From Bacillus bingmayongensis (lineage in GTDB: Bacteria; Bacillota; Bacilli; Bacillales; Bacillaceae_G), in the NCBI RefSeq assembly GCF_000299035.1, contig NZ_JH921517.1, forward strand, positions 795,317 to 859,316: a stretch of DNA of 64,000 bases, read 5' to 3'. Below, piece after piece: positions 9,883 through 18,250 of the stretch. Position 1 is the first letter of the stretch. Every line of letters begins with the position of its first letter. Below the pieces are notes generated by a model, which was not told the origin of the DNA, ran no database searches, and saw only the letters and a program-made list of their open reading frames with translations. The translations under genes and the position numbers were made by a program.

Positions 9883-10188
9883 ATGAAGCATAATGAAAAT
9901 GAAGCAGCTACTACCCATAGGTCGGATAAAGAAAAAGAACAAATCATGAATCGGTTAAAGAGAATTGAAGGGCAAGTACGTGGTATCCAAAACATGATTG
10001 AAAATGACCGCTATTGTGTGGATATTTTAGTGCAAATTTCAGCTATTAATGCTGCGATGAAGAAGGTTGGTTTAGGAATACTTAAAAATCATACAAATCA
10101 TTGTGTGTCTAATGCTATTAAAGATGGTAATGGAGACGAAGCAATTGAAGAGTTAATGACAGTGTTTGAACGATTCTCAAAAGCGTAA
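9883..10188 (+). CDS. csoR: copper-sensing repressor of the CsoR/FrmR family
   Basis: A 101-residue all-helical DNA-binding protein. The RLKRIEGQVRGIQ helix and the Cys-His-Cys copper site (Cys in RYCVDIL, His and Cys in NHTNHC) match CsoR rather than the FrmR or RcnR metal patterns. CsoR releases DNA on binding Cu(I), normally derepressing copZA. No copA or copZ is adjacent here, so its targets lie elsewhere. GAAGGTG precedes the ATG at 9883. Confidence 0.85.
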   Translation: MKHNENEAATTHRSDKEKEQIMNRLKRIEGQVRGIQNMIENDRYCVDILVQISAINAAMKKVGLGILKNHTNHCVSNAIKDGNGDEAIEELMTVFERFSKA

Positions 10189-10234
10189 TGAAACAAGCTA
10201 GTGATTTTAACTGGCTTGCCCACATTAACGGAAT

Positions 10235-10276
10235 GAAAAAACAGCCTTCTCATAAGCGAGAAGGCTACTTTTTTAT
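10235..10276. terminator. bidirectional terminator between csoR and HU
   Basis: AGCCTTCTC (10243-10251) pairs with GAGAAGGCT (10258-10266), with A-run on the left and T-run on the right, so it can serve both converging genes. Confidence 0.85.
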
Positions 10277-10548
10277 TATTTTACTGCTTCTTTTAGTTCT
10301 TTACCAGCTTTAAATGCAGGTACTTTTGAAGCTGCGATTTGCATTTCTTCACCTGTTTGTGGGTTACGGCCTGTACGAGCAGCTCTTTCACGAACTTCGA
10401 ATGTACCGAATCCGATAAGTTGTACTTTTTCACCAGCAGCTAAAGTGTTTGTGATAGACTCTACTACAGATTGTACAACTACAGTAGCTTCTTTTTGAGA
10501 AATTTCAGCTGTTTGTGCTACATTTTTAATTAATTCTGTTTTATTCAT
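10276..10548 (-). CDS. hup: histone-like DNA-binding protein HU
   Basis: A 90-residue HU protein: MNKTELI start, [22 protein letters not shown] signature region with the Arg/Pro intercalating beta-arm, and a Lys-rich C-terminus. It bends and compacts DNA as a homodimer. A ribosome site GAGGTGA precedes the start. Bacillus cereus group genomes carry several HU paralogues; which one this is cannot be decided here. Confidence 0.93.
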   Translation of the reverse strand: MNKTELIKNVAQTAEISQKEATVVVQSVVESITNTLAAGEKVQLIGFGTFEVRERAARTGRNPQTGEEMQIAASKVPAFKAGKELKEAVK

Positions 10549-10649
10549 TTCTTCACCTCATATGTAAATAATGCTATTTAAGTTGTTATTATAACGTATA
10601 AAAGAGAAGAGAACAAGTGTACTGTGAGTTTTCTATTAAATTCTTTTTG

Positions 10650-11465
10650 TTAAGCAGTTACAGATTTTTTCTTTAATTCAGTTGTTTTATTTTTTGAGTG
10701 TCCTTGTTTGTTATAAGCTAAGAAGTATGGTAAAGCTACAAATAGCATACCACCGACTAAGTTTCCAAAGAAGACGACAATAAAATTCGGTAAGTATTCC
10801 ATCCAAGTTAGATGCCCTGCAAAGATGGCGGCTGGAATCACAAACATATTGGCAACAACATGTTGAAAGCCAATTGCAACAAAGGTCATAACAGGGAACC
10901 AAATGCCAATGACTTTTCCAGTGAATTCTTTACTACTCATACTTAACCAAACCGCTAAGCAAACGAGCCAGTTACACCCAATAGCAGAGATAAATGCTTG
11001 TAATGGTGTATCATGGAGTTTTGCTTGAGCGATAGATACGGTTTTTGCTAAAAATTGTCCCTCTGTTAATCCAACGATGTGGCCGAAAAAATAAGCTACA
11101 AATATAGCGCCAACAAAATTACTAATTGTCACAATTAGTAAATTTTTTAATACCTTAGAGAAAGAGATCTTTTTTGAAAACCAAGCAATTGATACGGTCA
11201 TCATATTACCGGTCACTAGTTCACCACCGGCAAGGATAACTAGGATTAGACCGATAGGGAAAACAGCTGCTCCTAGAAAACTAGTAAAAGATCCCCAAGA
11301 TTTTGGCATTGTTCCAATAACGTGAATATCAAGTAAGTAACCTAACGCGATGAAAGCGCCGCCAAAAAAACCCAGAATTAACATGGGTAATAGTGGTAAA
11401 AGTGCTTTTTTTTGACCTGAAATTGCGGCCAATTCAGTAACTTCTTGTGGTGTATAGACAGACAT
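10650..11465 (-). CDS. formate/nitrite transporter (FNT) family channel
   Basis: A 271-residue protein with about six hydrophobic helices, including the FNT blocks LAGGELVTGNMM and the NxF pore-loop region (FQHVVANMFVIPAAI). FNT proteins are pentameric channels for formate, nitrite or related small anions. The ATG at 11465 has GGAGGGAG a few bases upstream; a longer frame from 11510 lacks such a site. Monocistronic. Substrate (FocA/NirC/YwcJ-like) cannot be resolved by eye. Confidence 0.85.
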   Translation of the reverse strand: MSVYTPQEVTELAAISGQKKALLPLLPMLILGFFGGAFIALGYLLDIHVIGTMPKSWGSFTSFLGAAVFPIGLILVILAGGELVTGNMMTVSIAWFSKKISFSKVLKNLLIVTISNFVGAIFVAYFFGHIVGLTEGQFLAKTVSIAQAKLHDTPLQAFISAIGCNWLVCLAVWLSMSSKEFTGKVIGIWFPVMTFVAIGFQHVVANMFVIPAAIFAGHLTWMEYLPNFIVVFFGNLVGGMLFVALPYFLAYNKQGHSKNKTTELKKKSVTA

Positions 11466-12013
11466 AAATACTCCCTCCATATTTTGATAAATTACTTCAT
11501 TTCCATTCATGAGTTTTTCCGCCTCATTGATAGTTAATTTGATAAATCTGTTGGAATAAGCAAAGCCCGTCGATTAAGGGTTTTCTTTTCTCAGAACGTT
11601 AAGATGATATTTTTTCGGAATATACATAAAAAAACACCAAAAATGAGACTCATCTTGGTAAGTAAAAGTAGGGATTACTTAGAGTTGTTCTGTAGAATCT
11701 TTCATCAACAATGAAATATGAATAAAAAGTACACACATTGCATATTGTGTCGATAAATTCATGTTACATAATTTTAATAATTTTGTCAATTCGTGGTAAA
11801 GAATTCAAGTGAAATAGATGATAGTGTACTCAAAAAAATGAAAGGCATACGGTGTAATGTTTATATGTGAGTAAGTATAAGAGATTTGTTTTTTCTATAA
11901 AATAATAAAATTGACTATTATACAAACCTAGACCATTAATAGAAAACATACATAAGGTATAGCATATGAGTTTTTAAAACTCTAAAATTTTTATAAAGAG
12001 GAGAATGTAAAAT
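11466..12013. other. intergenic region with divergent promoters
   Basis: No supportable gene in this 548-bp AT-rich stretch. It must hold the promoter of the minus-strand FNT gene and that of the plus-strand SPOCS-like gene. A CATACATAA sequence resembling a SigE/SigK -10 lies near 11950, upstream of the latter. No clear FNR, Rex or other operator was found. Confidence 0.4.
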
Positions 12014-12709
12014 ATGAGTGAAAAATGTCCAATTAACGTACCATGTCAAGTTCCAGGCCAAACTCAAATTCCACTTAATGATTCAGATGCACCAGCTATT
12101 GTTAGACAAAGTGCACGGGTAAAAATCCCGGTTGTTTTGGCAGAGAGAACAATTCAAATTGTCGTAGAAGCAAATATTGACCTTTGCCCTGCAGCAGTTG
12201 AAATTAAACGCGTGTTAAAGGATGTATTTTTAACACAATGTAAACTTGTACCAGTTGCGTTCCAAGACTTTAATGAAACAGGATACCGTGAAGTAACGCG
12301 AGCAAAATTATTTGTAGAAGGCTATATTCGTAAAAATATTGAATATGCTACTGAGGATTGTAATGGAAGCCTTCAATATCGAACTGCGAATGTTCCATTT
12401 TCTGGTTTTGCTGATTTAACTGAAGATGACTTCATCACTCTTCCACTTATCGCTGCTGGTTCCGCAAATAGATCACAATTCATTAATCCTAAAGATGGCG
12501 ATTTCCCTCGTTTGGATAAGTTTTTCTTTGAAAATACTGTTTTCTATAATGAGCAACCGTTTTGTGAATTAATACGTGCAGATTTCTTTGAATTAGATTT
12601 CGCTCCATGCCCTACACCTATAAATAAAGAATTTGATAAGATTCGTGAAAAAGTAGTATTAGATCTTACTTTGAAAGTTTTACAAACTCAGCAAGTAGAA
12701 GTTTCATAA
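12014..12709 (+). CDS. SPOCS/DUF3794-like protein, paralogue 1 of 3 (probable spore-surface protein)
   Basis: A 231-residue soluble protein without signal peptide. Block A holds KIPVVLAERTIQIVVEA, VFLTQCKLVP and KLFVEGYIRKNIEY, a strand pattern like SPOCS/DUF3794 domains of spore-coat and exosporium proteins (possibly the CsxC-type family). Block B has VPFSGFADL and FYNEQPFCELI; block C is VVLDLTLKVLQ. It has seven or more cysteines, including CPINVPC at the N-terminus. AGAGGAG precedes the ATG. First of three adjacent paralogues. Spore location is inferred from family and context. Confidence 0.7.
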   Translation: MSEKCPINVPCQVPGQTQIPLNDSDAPAIVRQSARVKIPVVLAERTIQIVVEANIDLCPAAVEIKRVLKDVFLTQCKLVPVAFQDFNETGYREVTRAKLFVEGYIRKNIEYATEDCNGSLQYRTANVPFSGFADLTEDDFITLPLIAAGSANRSQFINPKDGDFPRLDKFFFENTVFYNEQPFCELIRADFFELDFAPCPTPINKEFDKIREKVVLDLTLKVLQTQQVEVS

Positions 12710-12710
12710 T

Positions 12711-12751
12711 AAAAAAGACATCATCTTTCATATGAAGATGATGTCTTTTTT
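12711..12751. terminator. strong bidirectional terminator after SPOCS-like gene 1
   Basis: A perfect 17-bp inverted repeat, AAAAAAGACATCATCTT and its complement, around a 7-base loop. Its core (AGACATC...GATGTCT) recurs after paralogue 2. Confidence 0.9.
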
Positions 12752-12841
12752 ATTGTTATAAAACATATATAATGTTGAAACGGTTATGTATATTTGAAAA
12801 ATACATATTAAAAAAAATCATCAGTTAGGAAGTGATTGATG

Positions 12842-13651
12842 ATGAATAAACCATGGATGGGTAATAAAATCAGTGATAAATTTTTTTCTGAGCATAAAAT
12901 AATCTCGAGGCTGAAGGGGAAAGAAAATCCATTTTCAGAAAGTGCAGTGGAAGAAAGTTCACCTTCAGAGATTGGGATAGAAGAAAACCCATTTTTAGAG
13001 AGTGAAGGGGAAGAAAGCTCATATTCTGAGATTAAGATGGAGGGAAGTACACCTACAACACCAATTGTAAAAATCCCGGTTGTATTAGCAGAGAGAACAA
13101 TTCAAATTGTTGTGGAAGCGACTATTTCATTGGATCCTTTGGCGCTTGAAATTAAACGTGAGTCAAAAAATATATTTTTAACACACTGTAAGTTAGTTCC
13201 TGTAGCGTTTACGTCAGTACCAGGTACGAATTATCGCCGGGTCATAAAAGCAAAACTATTTGTAGAGGGCTATATTCGAAAAAGCATTGAATATGTTGCC
13301 GATCAGTGTAATGGATTATTGTATAATCGAATTGTTAATATTCCGTTTTCTAGATGTTTAGATTTGACAACAGGTGATTTTAAAATCCAGCCTTTATTGG
13401 TAGCTTTTTTAGATACTACATCCCATTTTATTAATCCTAAGGGGCATTTAATGCGGTTAGATAAAACTTCCTTTGGAAATTCAGTTTTTTATAATACACA
13501 ACCGTATTGTGAATTAGTCAGATCTAATTTTTATGAGTTTGATTTTTCACCATGTTTGACAAACTTGAACAAGTCATGTAGCAAACTTCGTAAAAAAATC
13601 GTACTAGATCTTACTTTGAAAATCTTACAAGTACAGCAAGTACAAGTTTAA
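12842..13651 (+). CDS. SPOCS/DUF3794-like protein, paralogue 2 of 3
   Basis: About 269 residues. The N-terminal 80 residues are an acidic Ser/Glu/Pro-rich repeat (EENPF, EESSPSE and similar units), followed by the same A-B-C blocks as paralogue 1 (KIPVVLAERTIQIVVEA, LFVEGYIRKSIEY, FYNTQPYCELV, IVLDLTLKILQ). The ATG at 12842 aligns with the start of paralogue 3 (MNKPW) and sits 7 bases after AGGAAGTG. Upstream sequence, including CATATATAATGTTGAAACG, is nearly identical to that of paralogue 3, so promoter and leader were duplicated too. Confidence 0.7.
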   Translation: MNKPWMGNKISDKFFSEHKIISRLKGKENPFSESAVEESSPSEIGIEENPFLESEGEESSYSEIKMEGSTPTTPIVKIPVVLAERTIQIVVEATISLDPLALEIKRESKNIFLTHCKLVPVAFTSVPGTNYRRVIKAKLFVEGYIRKSIEYVADQCNGLLYNRIVNIPFSRCLDLTTGDFKIQPLLVAFLDTTSHFINPKGHLMRLDKTSFGNSVFYNTQPYCELVRSNFYEFDFSPCLTNLNKSCSKLRKKIVLDLTLKILQVQQVQV

Positions 13652-13660
13652 AAAATAGAC

Positions 13661-13702
13661 AGACATCGTCTTTTTATAATAAAAGTTGATGTCTTTTTTT
13701 TT
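13661..13702 (+). terminator. terminator after SPOCS-like gene 2
   Basis: AGACATC and GATGTCT arms with an imperfect inner stem, then a run of nine T. Confidence 0.8.
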
Positions 13703-13789
13703 ATTATAAAACATATATAATGTTGAAACGATTATAGGTTTTAAATAATACATATGTCTTTCAATTCATCAGTTAGGAAGTGATTGACG

Positions 13790-14698
13790 ATGAATAAGCC
13801 ATGGATTGGTAATGAAATGATAGATAAAATTTTTTCTGAGCATAAAAGGACCCCAGAGCTGGAAATAGAAGAAAAGTCTCCCTCAGAGATGGAGTTAGAA
13901 GAAAGTTCTCCCCCAGAGCATGAGGTTGAGGAAAGCTCACCTTCAGAGATCGAGAGGGAAGATAATTCACCTTCTGAATTAAAAGCAGGAAGGCTAGGAC
14001 GTTTGATGACAGTGAGAATCCCCTTTTCTACTATTGCTGAAGTGACTGGTTTTTTAATCTCGCCTATTATGAATAGCACGAATGAAGAAGCATTTGTATT
14101 TCAAAACGAAGAGAATGAAACATTTCGTGAGTTAGATACAAGGTTGTTAGCTACAGTACATCATTATAACGAACAGCCATATTGTCGTTTAATTTCTTCA
14201 AAACTTTTTGAAAAGAGGATTTTTCTAGAATTTTCGAGTGAGAGTTATATAAAACATAGCGGGAAAAATCAGTTAGAGCAATCTTTTTGGGTTCCAATAC
14301 ACAATTTGAATTCAAAGCAGAGAAACGAAAAAAAAAGCAGTAACTATGTAACGACGAAACTGCCAGTTGAAATAGGAAAGTATAAAACGGAAATTAGTTT
14401 AGAAGAAAGAGTGATGTTTCAAGAAGAAGTAGAAATTAAAGAAATTTCACAAGAAATTGTTTTAACAGATAGTAAATTTTTTGCTCAAAAAGTTCTAAAC
14501 GCAAAAGAGCATTCAGTAACAATTGAAAAAGGAAAATTGTTGGTAGAAGGCTATGTTGTGCAGCGCATTGAGTATACAATAGGGTGTTCTAATGAGCAAA
14601 GTAATGAATCATTTAGGTATCAGTTACTACAAAAAATGGTGCTCGAATTAATCGTTCAATTATTGCAAGAACAAGAAGTGAAAGTGGAAATTATATAA
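13790..14698 (+). CDS. SPOCS-like protein, paralogue 3 of 3, with permuted block order
   Basis: About 302 residues. It begins MNKPWIGNE like paralogue 2, followed by acidic EESSP-type repeats. The conserved blocks then come in a different order: B first (VRIPFSTIAEV, HHYNEQPYCRLI), then A (LPVEIGKYKTEISLEE, EIVLTDSKF, GKLLVEGYVVQRIEY), then C (MVLELIVQLLQEQEVKV). In paralogues 1 and 2 the order is A-B-C. Few cysteines remain. AGGAAGTG lies 7 bases before the ATG. Function unknown; spore surface is inferred. Confidence 0.65.
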   Translation: MNKPWIGNEMIDKIFSEHKRTPELEIEEKSPSEMELEESSPPEHEVEESSPSEIEREDNSPSELKAGRLGRLMTVRIPFSTIAEVTGFLISPIMNSTNEEAFVFQNEENETFRELDTRLLATVHHYNEQPYCRLISSKLFEKRIFLEFSSESYIKHSGKNQLEQSFWVPIHNLNSKQRNEKKSSNYVTTKLPVEIGKYKTEISLEERVMFQEEVEIKEISQEIVLTDSKFFAQKVLNAKEHSVTIEKGKLLVEGYVVQRIEYTIGCSNEQSNESFRYQLLQKMVLELIVQLLQEQEVKVEII

Positions 14699-14781
14699 AC
14701 ACTATTTCCATAGTGTGTATAAATGTTTTTCTTGACTTTTTATAAAAGGGCGAGGAAAATGATAAAAAAAGAAGGAGGGGA

Positions 14782-15096
14782 ATGATGGAAGAGTACGTAT
14801 TAGAGCTTTATAATGTATTGTATACGACCGATTGGCAAGATATTGTTTCGTTTCTTGGGATTTTATTTTGTTTGAAATTCGTAATCTTGTACATGGAAGA
14901 GCAAGGTATGTTCTATTCCTTCTCGTCTCCTTCCGATATAGAGCAGGAATCATTGCTTAGCTATGTCAATATAAAGCAGATGGAACTTCCTTTTATTACA
15001 TTTTTTATGATTCGGTTTATAACAGTAATTGTGAAGAAAAAAGAAGACAAAGAAGGAGATTGCTATCCGACTTGTAATGCAGCGTATTGTTTATAA
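14782..15096 (+). CDS. hypothetical protein
   Basis: A 104-residue protein not recognised. There is a hydrophobic stretch around residues 22-37 and another near 68-82 (FITFFMIRFITVIV), then a Lys/Glu-rich segment and a Cys-containing tail. AAGGAGGGG precedes the adjacent ATG codons at 14782 and 14785. It is followed after 24 bp by a 38-codon membrane peptide, so the two may form a small operon. Confidence 0.5.
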   Translation: MMEEYVLELYNVLYTTDWQDIVSFLGILFCLKFVILYMEEQGMFYSFSSPSDIEQESLLSYVNIKQMELPFITFFMIRFITVIVKKKEDKEGDCYPTCNAAYCL

Positions 15097-15120
15097 GCTA
15101 TATACAAGGAGGAGAATAAT

Positions 15121-15237
15121 ATGTGGTTTCGATTTCTTATGATTGGTTTCTTTTCATTAACAGCGATTTCTTTAATGGGATATCAAATATCAGAGATTTT
15201 TCAAGCATATAGTGACATGTTTTTTAACAAAAACTAA
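15121..15237 (+). CDS. small single-span membrane peptide
   Basis: A 38-codon frame starting MWFRFLMIGFF with one hydrophobic helix (residues about 2-20) and a polar tail ending NKN. AAGGAGGAG stands 7 bases before the ATG and a terminator follows, which support a real gene. Function unknown. Confidence 0.55.
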   Translation: MWFRFLMIGFFSLTAISLMGYQISEIFQAYSDMFFNKN

Positions 15238-15266
15238 ACGAATTGCTATTTCAATAATAAAGCGAT

Positions 15267-15306
15267 AAAATCCTTCTTGAGAAGTATGATTAAGAAGGAT
15301 TTTTTC
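15267..15306 (+). terminator. intrinsic terminator
   Basis: AAATCCTTCTT and AAGAAGGATTT arms followed by T-run, 30 bp after the small membrane peptide. Confidence 0.85.
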
Positions 15307-15407
15307 TTTGTTCGATGCCAGTGTGTCAAAGTATTGTCACATTTGCACTGTGAATAATATGTTAAAATAGTGAGGTTAATTGTACATATGTAGAAGAGGA
15401 AGAGGGA

Positions 15408-15959
15408 GTGAACAATTTGACGGATCGATTAACTAATCAGAAGAGCTATGCTCCTATTGTGATAACGCTTTCTGTGGTCGTCAATGCGATTATTTTATTT
15501 TTGTTTTTTGGACCTGTTGGTTACAAAGGAGAAGTACATTTTGATGTAACAATTTTGCCGATGTTAAATGCAATTTTTAATAGCTTTACATTTGTATTTT
15601 TATTGGCAGCACTGTTTTCTATCATTAAAAAGAATGTAAAGATGCATCGAGGTTTTATTCTTGCAGCATTTACAACAACATTGTTATTTTGTGTTTCCTA
15701 TTTAACGTATCATTACTTGGCACCAGCGACGCATTTCGGTGGAGAAGGAGTAATTAAATATGTGTACTTCTTTATTTTACTTACGCATATTTTCCTTGCA
15801 GCAATTATCGTACCGCTTGCATTATTCTCGCTTGTATATGGTTTTACAAATCAATTGACTCGTCATCGTAAGATTGTACGTTGGACAATGCCAATTTGGC
15901 TATATGTAAGTCTTTCTGGTGTTATCGTTTACTTAATGATTTCACCGTATTATCAATAA
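15408..15959 (+). CDS. DUF420 membrane protein (YozB/CtaM-like)
   Basis: A 183-residue, five-helix membrane protein of the DUF420 family. Conserved features are the HRGFILAAF segment, the YHYLAPATHFGGEG loop and RKIVRWTMPIWLYVSLSGV near the end. The family member CtaM is needed for haem A-type cytochrome oxidase maturation in Staphylococcus; B. subtilis YozB is the close relative. The start is a GTG; a TTG nine bases on (15417) would have better spacing from AGAGGGAG. Monocistronic. Confidence 0.8.
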   Translation: MNNLTDRLTNQKSYAPIVITLSVVVNAIILFLFFGPVGYKGEVHFDVTILPMLNAIFNSFTFVFLLAALFSIIKKNVKMHRGFILAAFTTTLLFCVSYLTYHYLAPATHFGGEGVIKYVYFFILLTHIFLAAIIVPLALFSLVYGFTNQLTRHRKIVRWTMPIWLYVSLSGVIVYLMISPYYQ

Positions 15960-15960
15960 A

Positions 15961-15991
15961 AAAATCTCAGCCTTTTGGCTGGGATTTTTTT
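15961..15991 (+). terminator. intrinsic terminator of the DUF420 gene
   Basis: AATCTCAGCC pairs with GGCTGGGATT (one G-U), followed by a T-tract that supplies the TTTAT where the next repeat begins. Confidence 0.85.
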
Positions 15992-15993
15992 AT

Positions 15994-16091
15994 TCCGCAA
16001 TTATCAGACAGTAATATCCACACCTCAAGATTTAGAGAAAGGTGAAGTGATTGCTGAGAGATAACTCTCACTGATGGAAGTTTCACTTTAT
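15994..16091. repeat. bcr1-like interspersed repeat, copy A (shortened)
   Basis: Shares GACAGTAA, CACCTCAAGATT and the terminal ACTGATGGAAGTTTCACTTT with copies B-D in this window. TTTAT flanks it on both sides (15989-15993 and 16087-16091), as reported for the B. cereus group repeat bcr1. About 93 bp, so shorter than copies B and C. Confidence 0.65.
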
Positions 16092-16174
16092 GAAGCAAAT
16101 ATTTTTGTGAAATGAACAAAATATGTTATACAAAAGTATAGTAGCTTTTATATTGAAAGGGTGGGGAGAGAATT

Positions 16175-17338
16175 ATGCAAAATTTTGTGTTTCGTAATCC
16201 GACAAAGCTTATTTTCGGTCAAGGGCAGTTAGAGCAATTAAAGGCAGAGATTCCTCAGTATGGTAAAAAAGTTCTTCTCGTATATGGCGGGGGGAGTATT
16301 AAACGAAATGGTATATATGATAATATAATCTCTATCTTAAAAGAAATTGATTCAGAAATTTTTGAGTTAACAGGTGTTGAACCGAATCCACGCTTATCAA
16401 CTGTAAACAAGGGAATTCAAATCTGCAAAGAAAATGATATTGAATTTATTTTAGCTGTCGGTGGTGGAAGTGTGATCGATTGTACGAAAGCAATTGCCGC
16501 AGGTAGTAAATATGATGGTGATGTATGGGACATCGTGACAAAGAAAGTATTTGCAAATGAGGCTTTACCATTTGGGACAGTACTAACTCTTGCAGCGACA
16601 GGTTCTGAGATGAACGCAGGTTCTGTTATTACAAATTGGGAAACGAATGAAAAATATGGATGGGGCAGTCCTGTTACTTTCCCGCAGTTTTCTATTTTAG
16701 ATCCAGTGCATACAGTTTCTGTCCCAAGAAACCAAACCATTTATGGTATGGTTGATATTATGTCACATGTATTAGAACAATATTTTCATCAAGGTACAAA
16801 TACAGAATTACAAGACCGTTATTGTGAATCTATTTTAAAAACAGTTATTGAAACAGCTCCAAAACTTTTAAACGATTTAGAAAGCTATGAGCACCGAGAA
16901 ACGATTTTATATTGCGGAACAATGGCGTTAAATGGCATTTTAGCAATGGGAGTCCGCGGTGATTGGGCAACGCATAATATTGAGCATGCTGTTTCAGCTG
17001 TATATGATATTCCACATGGTGGTGGCTTAGCGATTTTATTCCCAAATTGGATGAAGCATGTTTTAGATGAAAACGTAGAACGCTTTAAACAATTCGCGGT
17101 GCATGTGTTTAATGTAGAGACAGAAGGAAAAATGGATAAGGAAATTGCCTTAGAAGGAATCGAAGCCTTGCGAAGTTTTTGGATATCAATTGAAGCACCG
17201 TCTCGTTTAGCTGATTATGAAATTGGAGAAGAGAAAATTGATGTAATGGCTGAAAAAGCAATGGTTTATGGTGAGTTTGGTCATTTTAAAAAGTTAAATA
17301 AACAAGATGTGATAGCGATTTATAGAGCTTCATTGTAA
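16175..17338 (+). CDS. iron-containing (NADH-dependent butanol-type) alcohol dehydrogenase
   Basis: A 387-residue group III alcohol dehydrogenase. Seen: nucleotide-binding [12 protein letters not shown], metal ligands in [12 protein letters not shown] (Asp, His) and the signature region [19 protein letters not shown]. Length and sequence resemble YugJ/YugK, which reduce aldehydes such as butanal with NADH. GGGTGGGGAG precedes the ATG. Monocistronic with its own terminator. Confidence 0.9.
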   Translation: MQNFVFRNPTKLIFGQGQLEQLKAEIPQYGKKVLLVYGGGSIKRNGIYDNIISILKEIDSEIFELTGVEPNPRLSTVNKGIQICKENDIEFILAVGGGSVIDCTKAIAAGSKYDGDVWDIVTKKVFANEALPFGTVLTLAATGSEMNAGSVITNWETNEKYGWGSPVTFPQFSILDPVHTVSVPRNQTIYGMVDIMSHVLEQYFHQGTNTELQDRYCESILKTVIETAPKLLNDLESYEHRETILYCGTMALNGILAMGVRGDWATHNIEHAVSAVYDIPHGGGLAILFPNWMKHVLDENVERFKQFAVHVFNVETEGKMDKEIALEGIEALRSFWISIEAPSRLADYEIGEEKIDVMAEKAMVYGEFGHFKKLNKQDVIAIYRASL

Positions 17339-17354
17339 AGGATAAAGATAATTT

Positions 17355-17391
17355 GAAAAACCTTCTTGCTACGTATCAAGAAGGTTTTTTT
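17355..17391 (+). terminator. intrinsic terminator
   Basis: AAACCTTCTT and AAGAAGGTTT arms with a T-run after the alcohol dehydrogenase gene. Confidence 0.85.
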
Positions 17392-17444
17392 GATTGTTAT
17401 TGAGCGGTTAGTGATTTATTTTGAATGAATTTGATTGTTTATGA

Positions 17445-17473
17445 TTGATTTTTGAATTCGGTTTCATTATAAT
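17445..17473 (+). promoter_or_regulatory. candidate sigma-A promoter of the fru operon
   Basis: TTGATT (17445-17450), 17-bp spacer, TATAAT (17468-17473). TGAA-N6-TTCA lies in the spacer and could be a repressor site; this is untested. Confidence 0.45.
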
Positions 17474-17497
17474 GTAATCAAAGAAGAGGTGAGTGAT

Positions 17498-18250
17498 ATG
17501 TTAACTCCTGAACGTCATCAGCTAATTTTACAGCTTGTGAAAGAGAAAAAAGTAGTGAAATTACAACAGTTGGTGGAAGAAACTAAAAGTTCAGAATCAA
17601 CGATCCGTCGTGATTTAGCGCAATTAGAAAAAGAGCGTTTATTAAAAAGAGTACATGGCGGTGCTGCTGTATTAACTGGAAAAGGTGAAGAGCCTACGAT
17701 GGTTGAAAAATCGGCCAAAAACATTCAAATGAAAAAGAAAATCGCTAAACATGCTGCGGTTTTTGTAGCAAAAGGTGATTGTATTTATTTAGATGCAGGA
17801 AGTACAACTTTTGAAATGATTCCATATTTAATAGATAAAGAAGTTACAGTTGTGACAAATGGACTGATGCACATTGAAGCGTTAGTTGAAAATAATATTC
17901 GTGCTTACTTGCTTGGTGGGATGATGAAGAGTCGGACAAAAGCATTAATTGGTGCAATGGCACAGGAAAGTATGCAGCAGTATCGATTTGATAAGTGTTT
18001 CTTAGGGGCGAATGGTGTGCATGAACAGCTTGGATATACAACACCGGATCCTGAAGAAGCATTGCTAAAAAAAATAGCATTAACATTAGCCAATGAAGGT
18101 TATTTTTTAATAGATGAAAGTAAATTTGCGGAAGTTGCATTTGCGAAAATTGCAAGTATTGAAGAAGCGACAATTATTACAAATGTGTTAGAAGAAGAGC
18201 AAGAAGAATATAAGCGAAAAACAAATGTAATTGAGGTTGATAAACGATGA
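17498..18250 (+). CDS. fruR: DeoR-family fructose operon repressor
   Basis: A 250-residue DeoR-type regulator: N-terminal helix-turn-helix with SSESTIRRDLAQLEKERLLKR (winged region), then the sugar-phosphate-sensing domain with the ligand loops GSTTFEM and GANGV. MLTPERHQL is the usual FruR start, so ATG 17498 is chosen over the GTG at 17489; GAGGTG lies upstream. It overlaps fruK by 4 bp (ATGA). It should repress the operon until fructose 1-phosphate accumulates. Confidence 0.9.
   Translation: MLTPERHQLILQLVKEKKVVKLQQLVEETKSSESTIRRDLAQLEKERLLKRVHGGAAVLTGKGEEPTMVEKSAKNIQMKKKIAKHAAVFVAKGDCIYLDAGSTTFEMIPYLIDKEVTVVTNGLMHIEALVENNIRAYLLGGMMKSRTKALIGAMAQESMQQYRFDKCFLGANGVHEQLGYTTPDPEEALLKKIALTLANEGYFLIDESKFAEVAFAKIASIEEATIITNVLEEEQEEYKRKTNVIEVDKR

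Noticed and set aside
11735-11755. ACACA...TGTGT palindrome in the FNT upstream region as an FNR or Rex site
   Set aside because: The order of half-sites is opposite to TGTGA-N6-TCACA and it is far from the FNT start.
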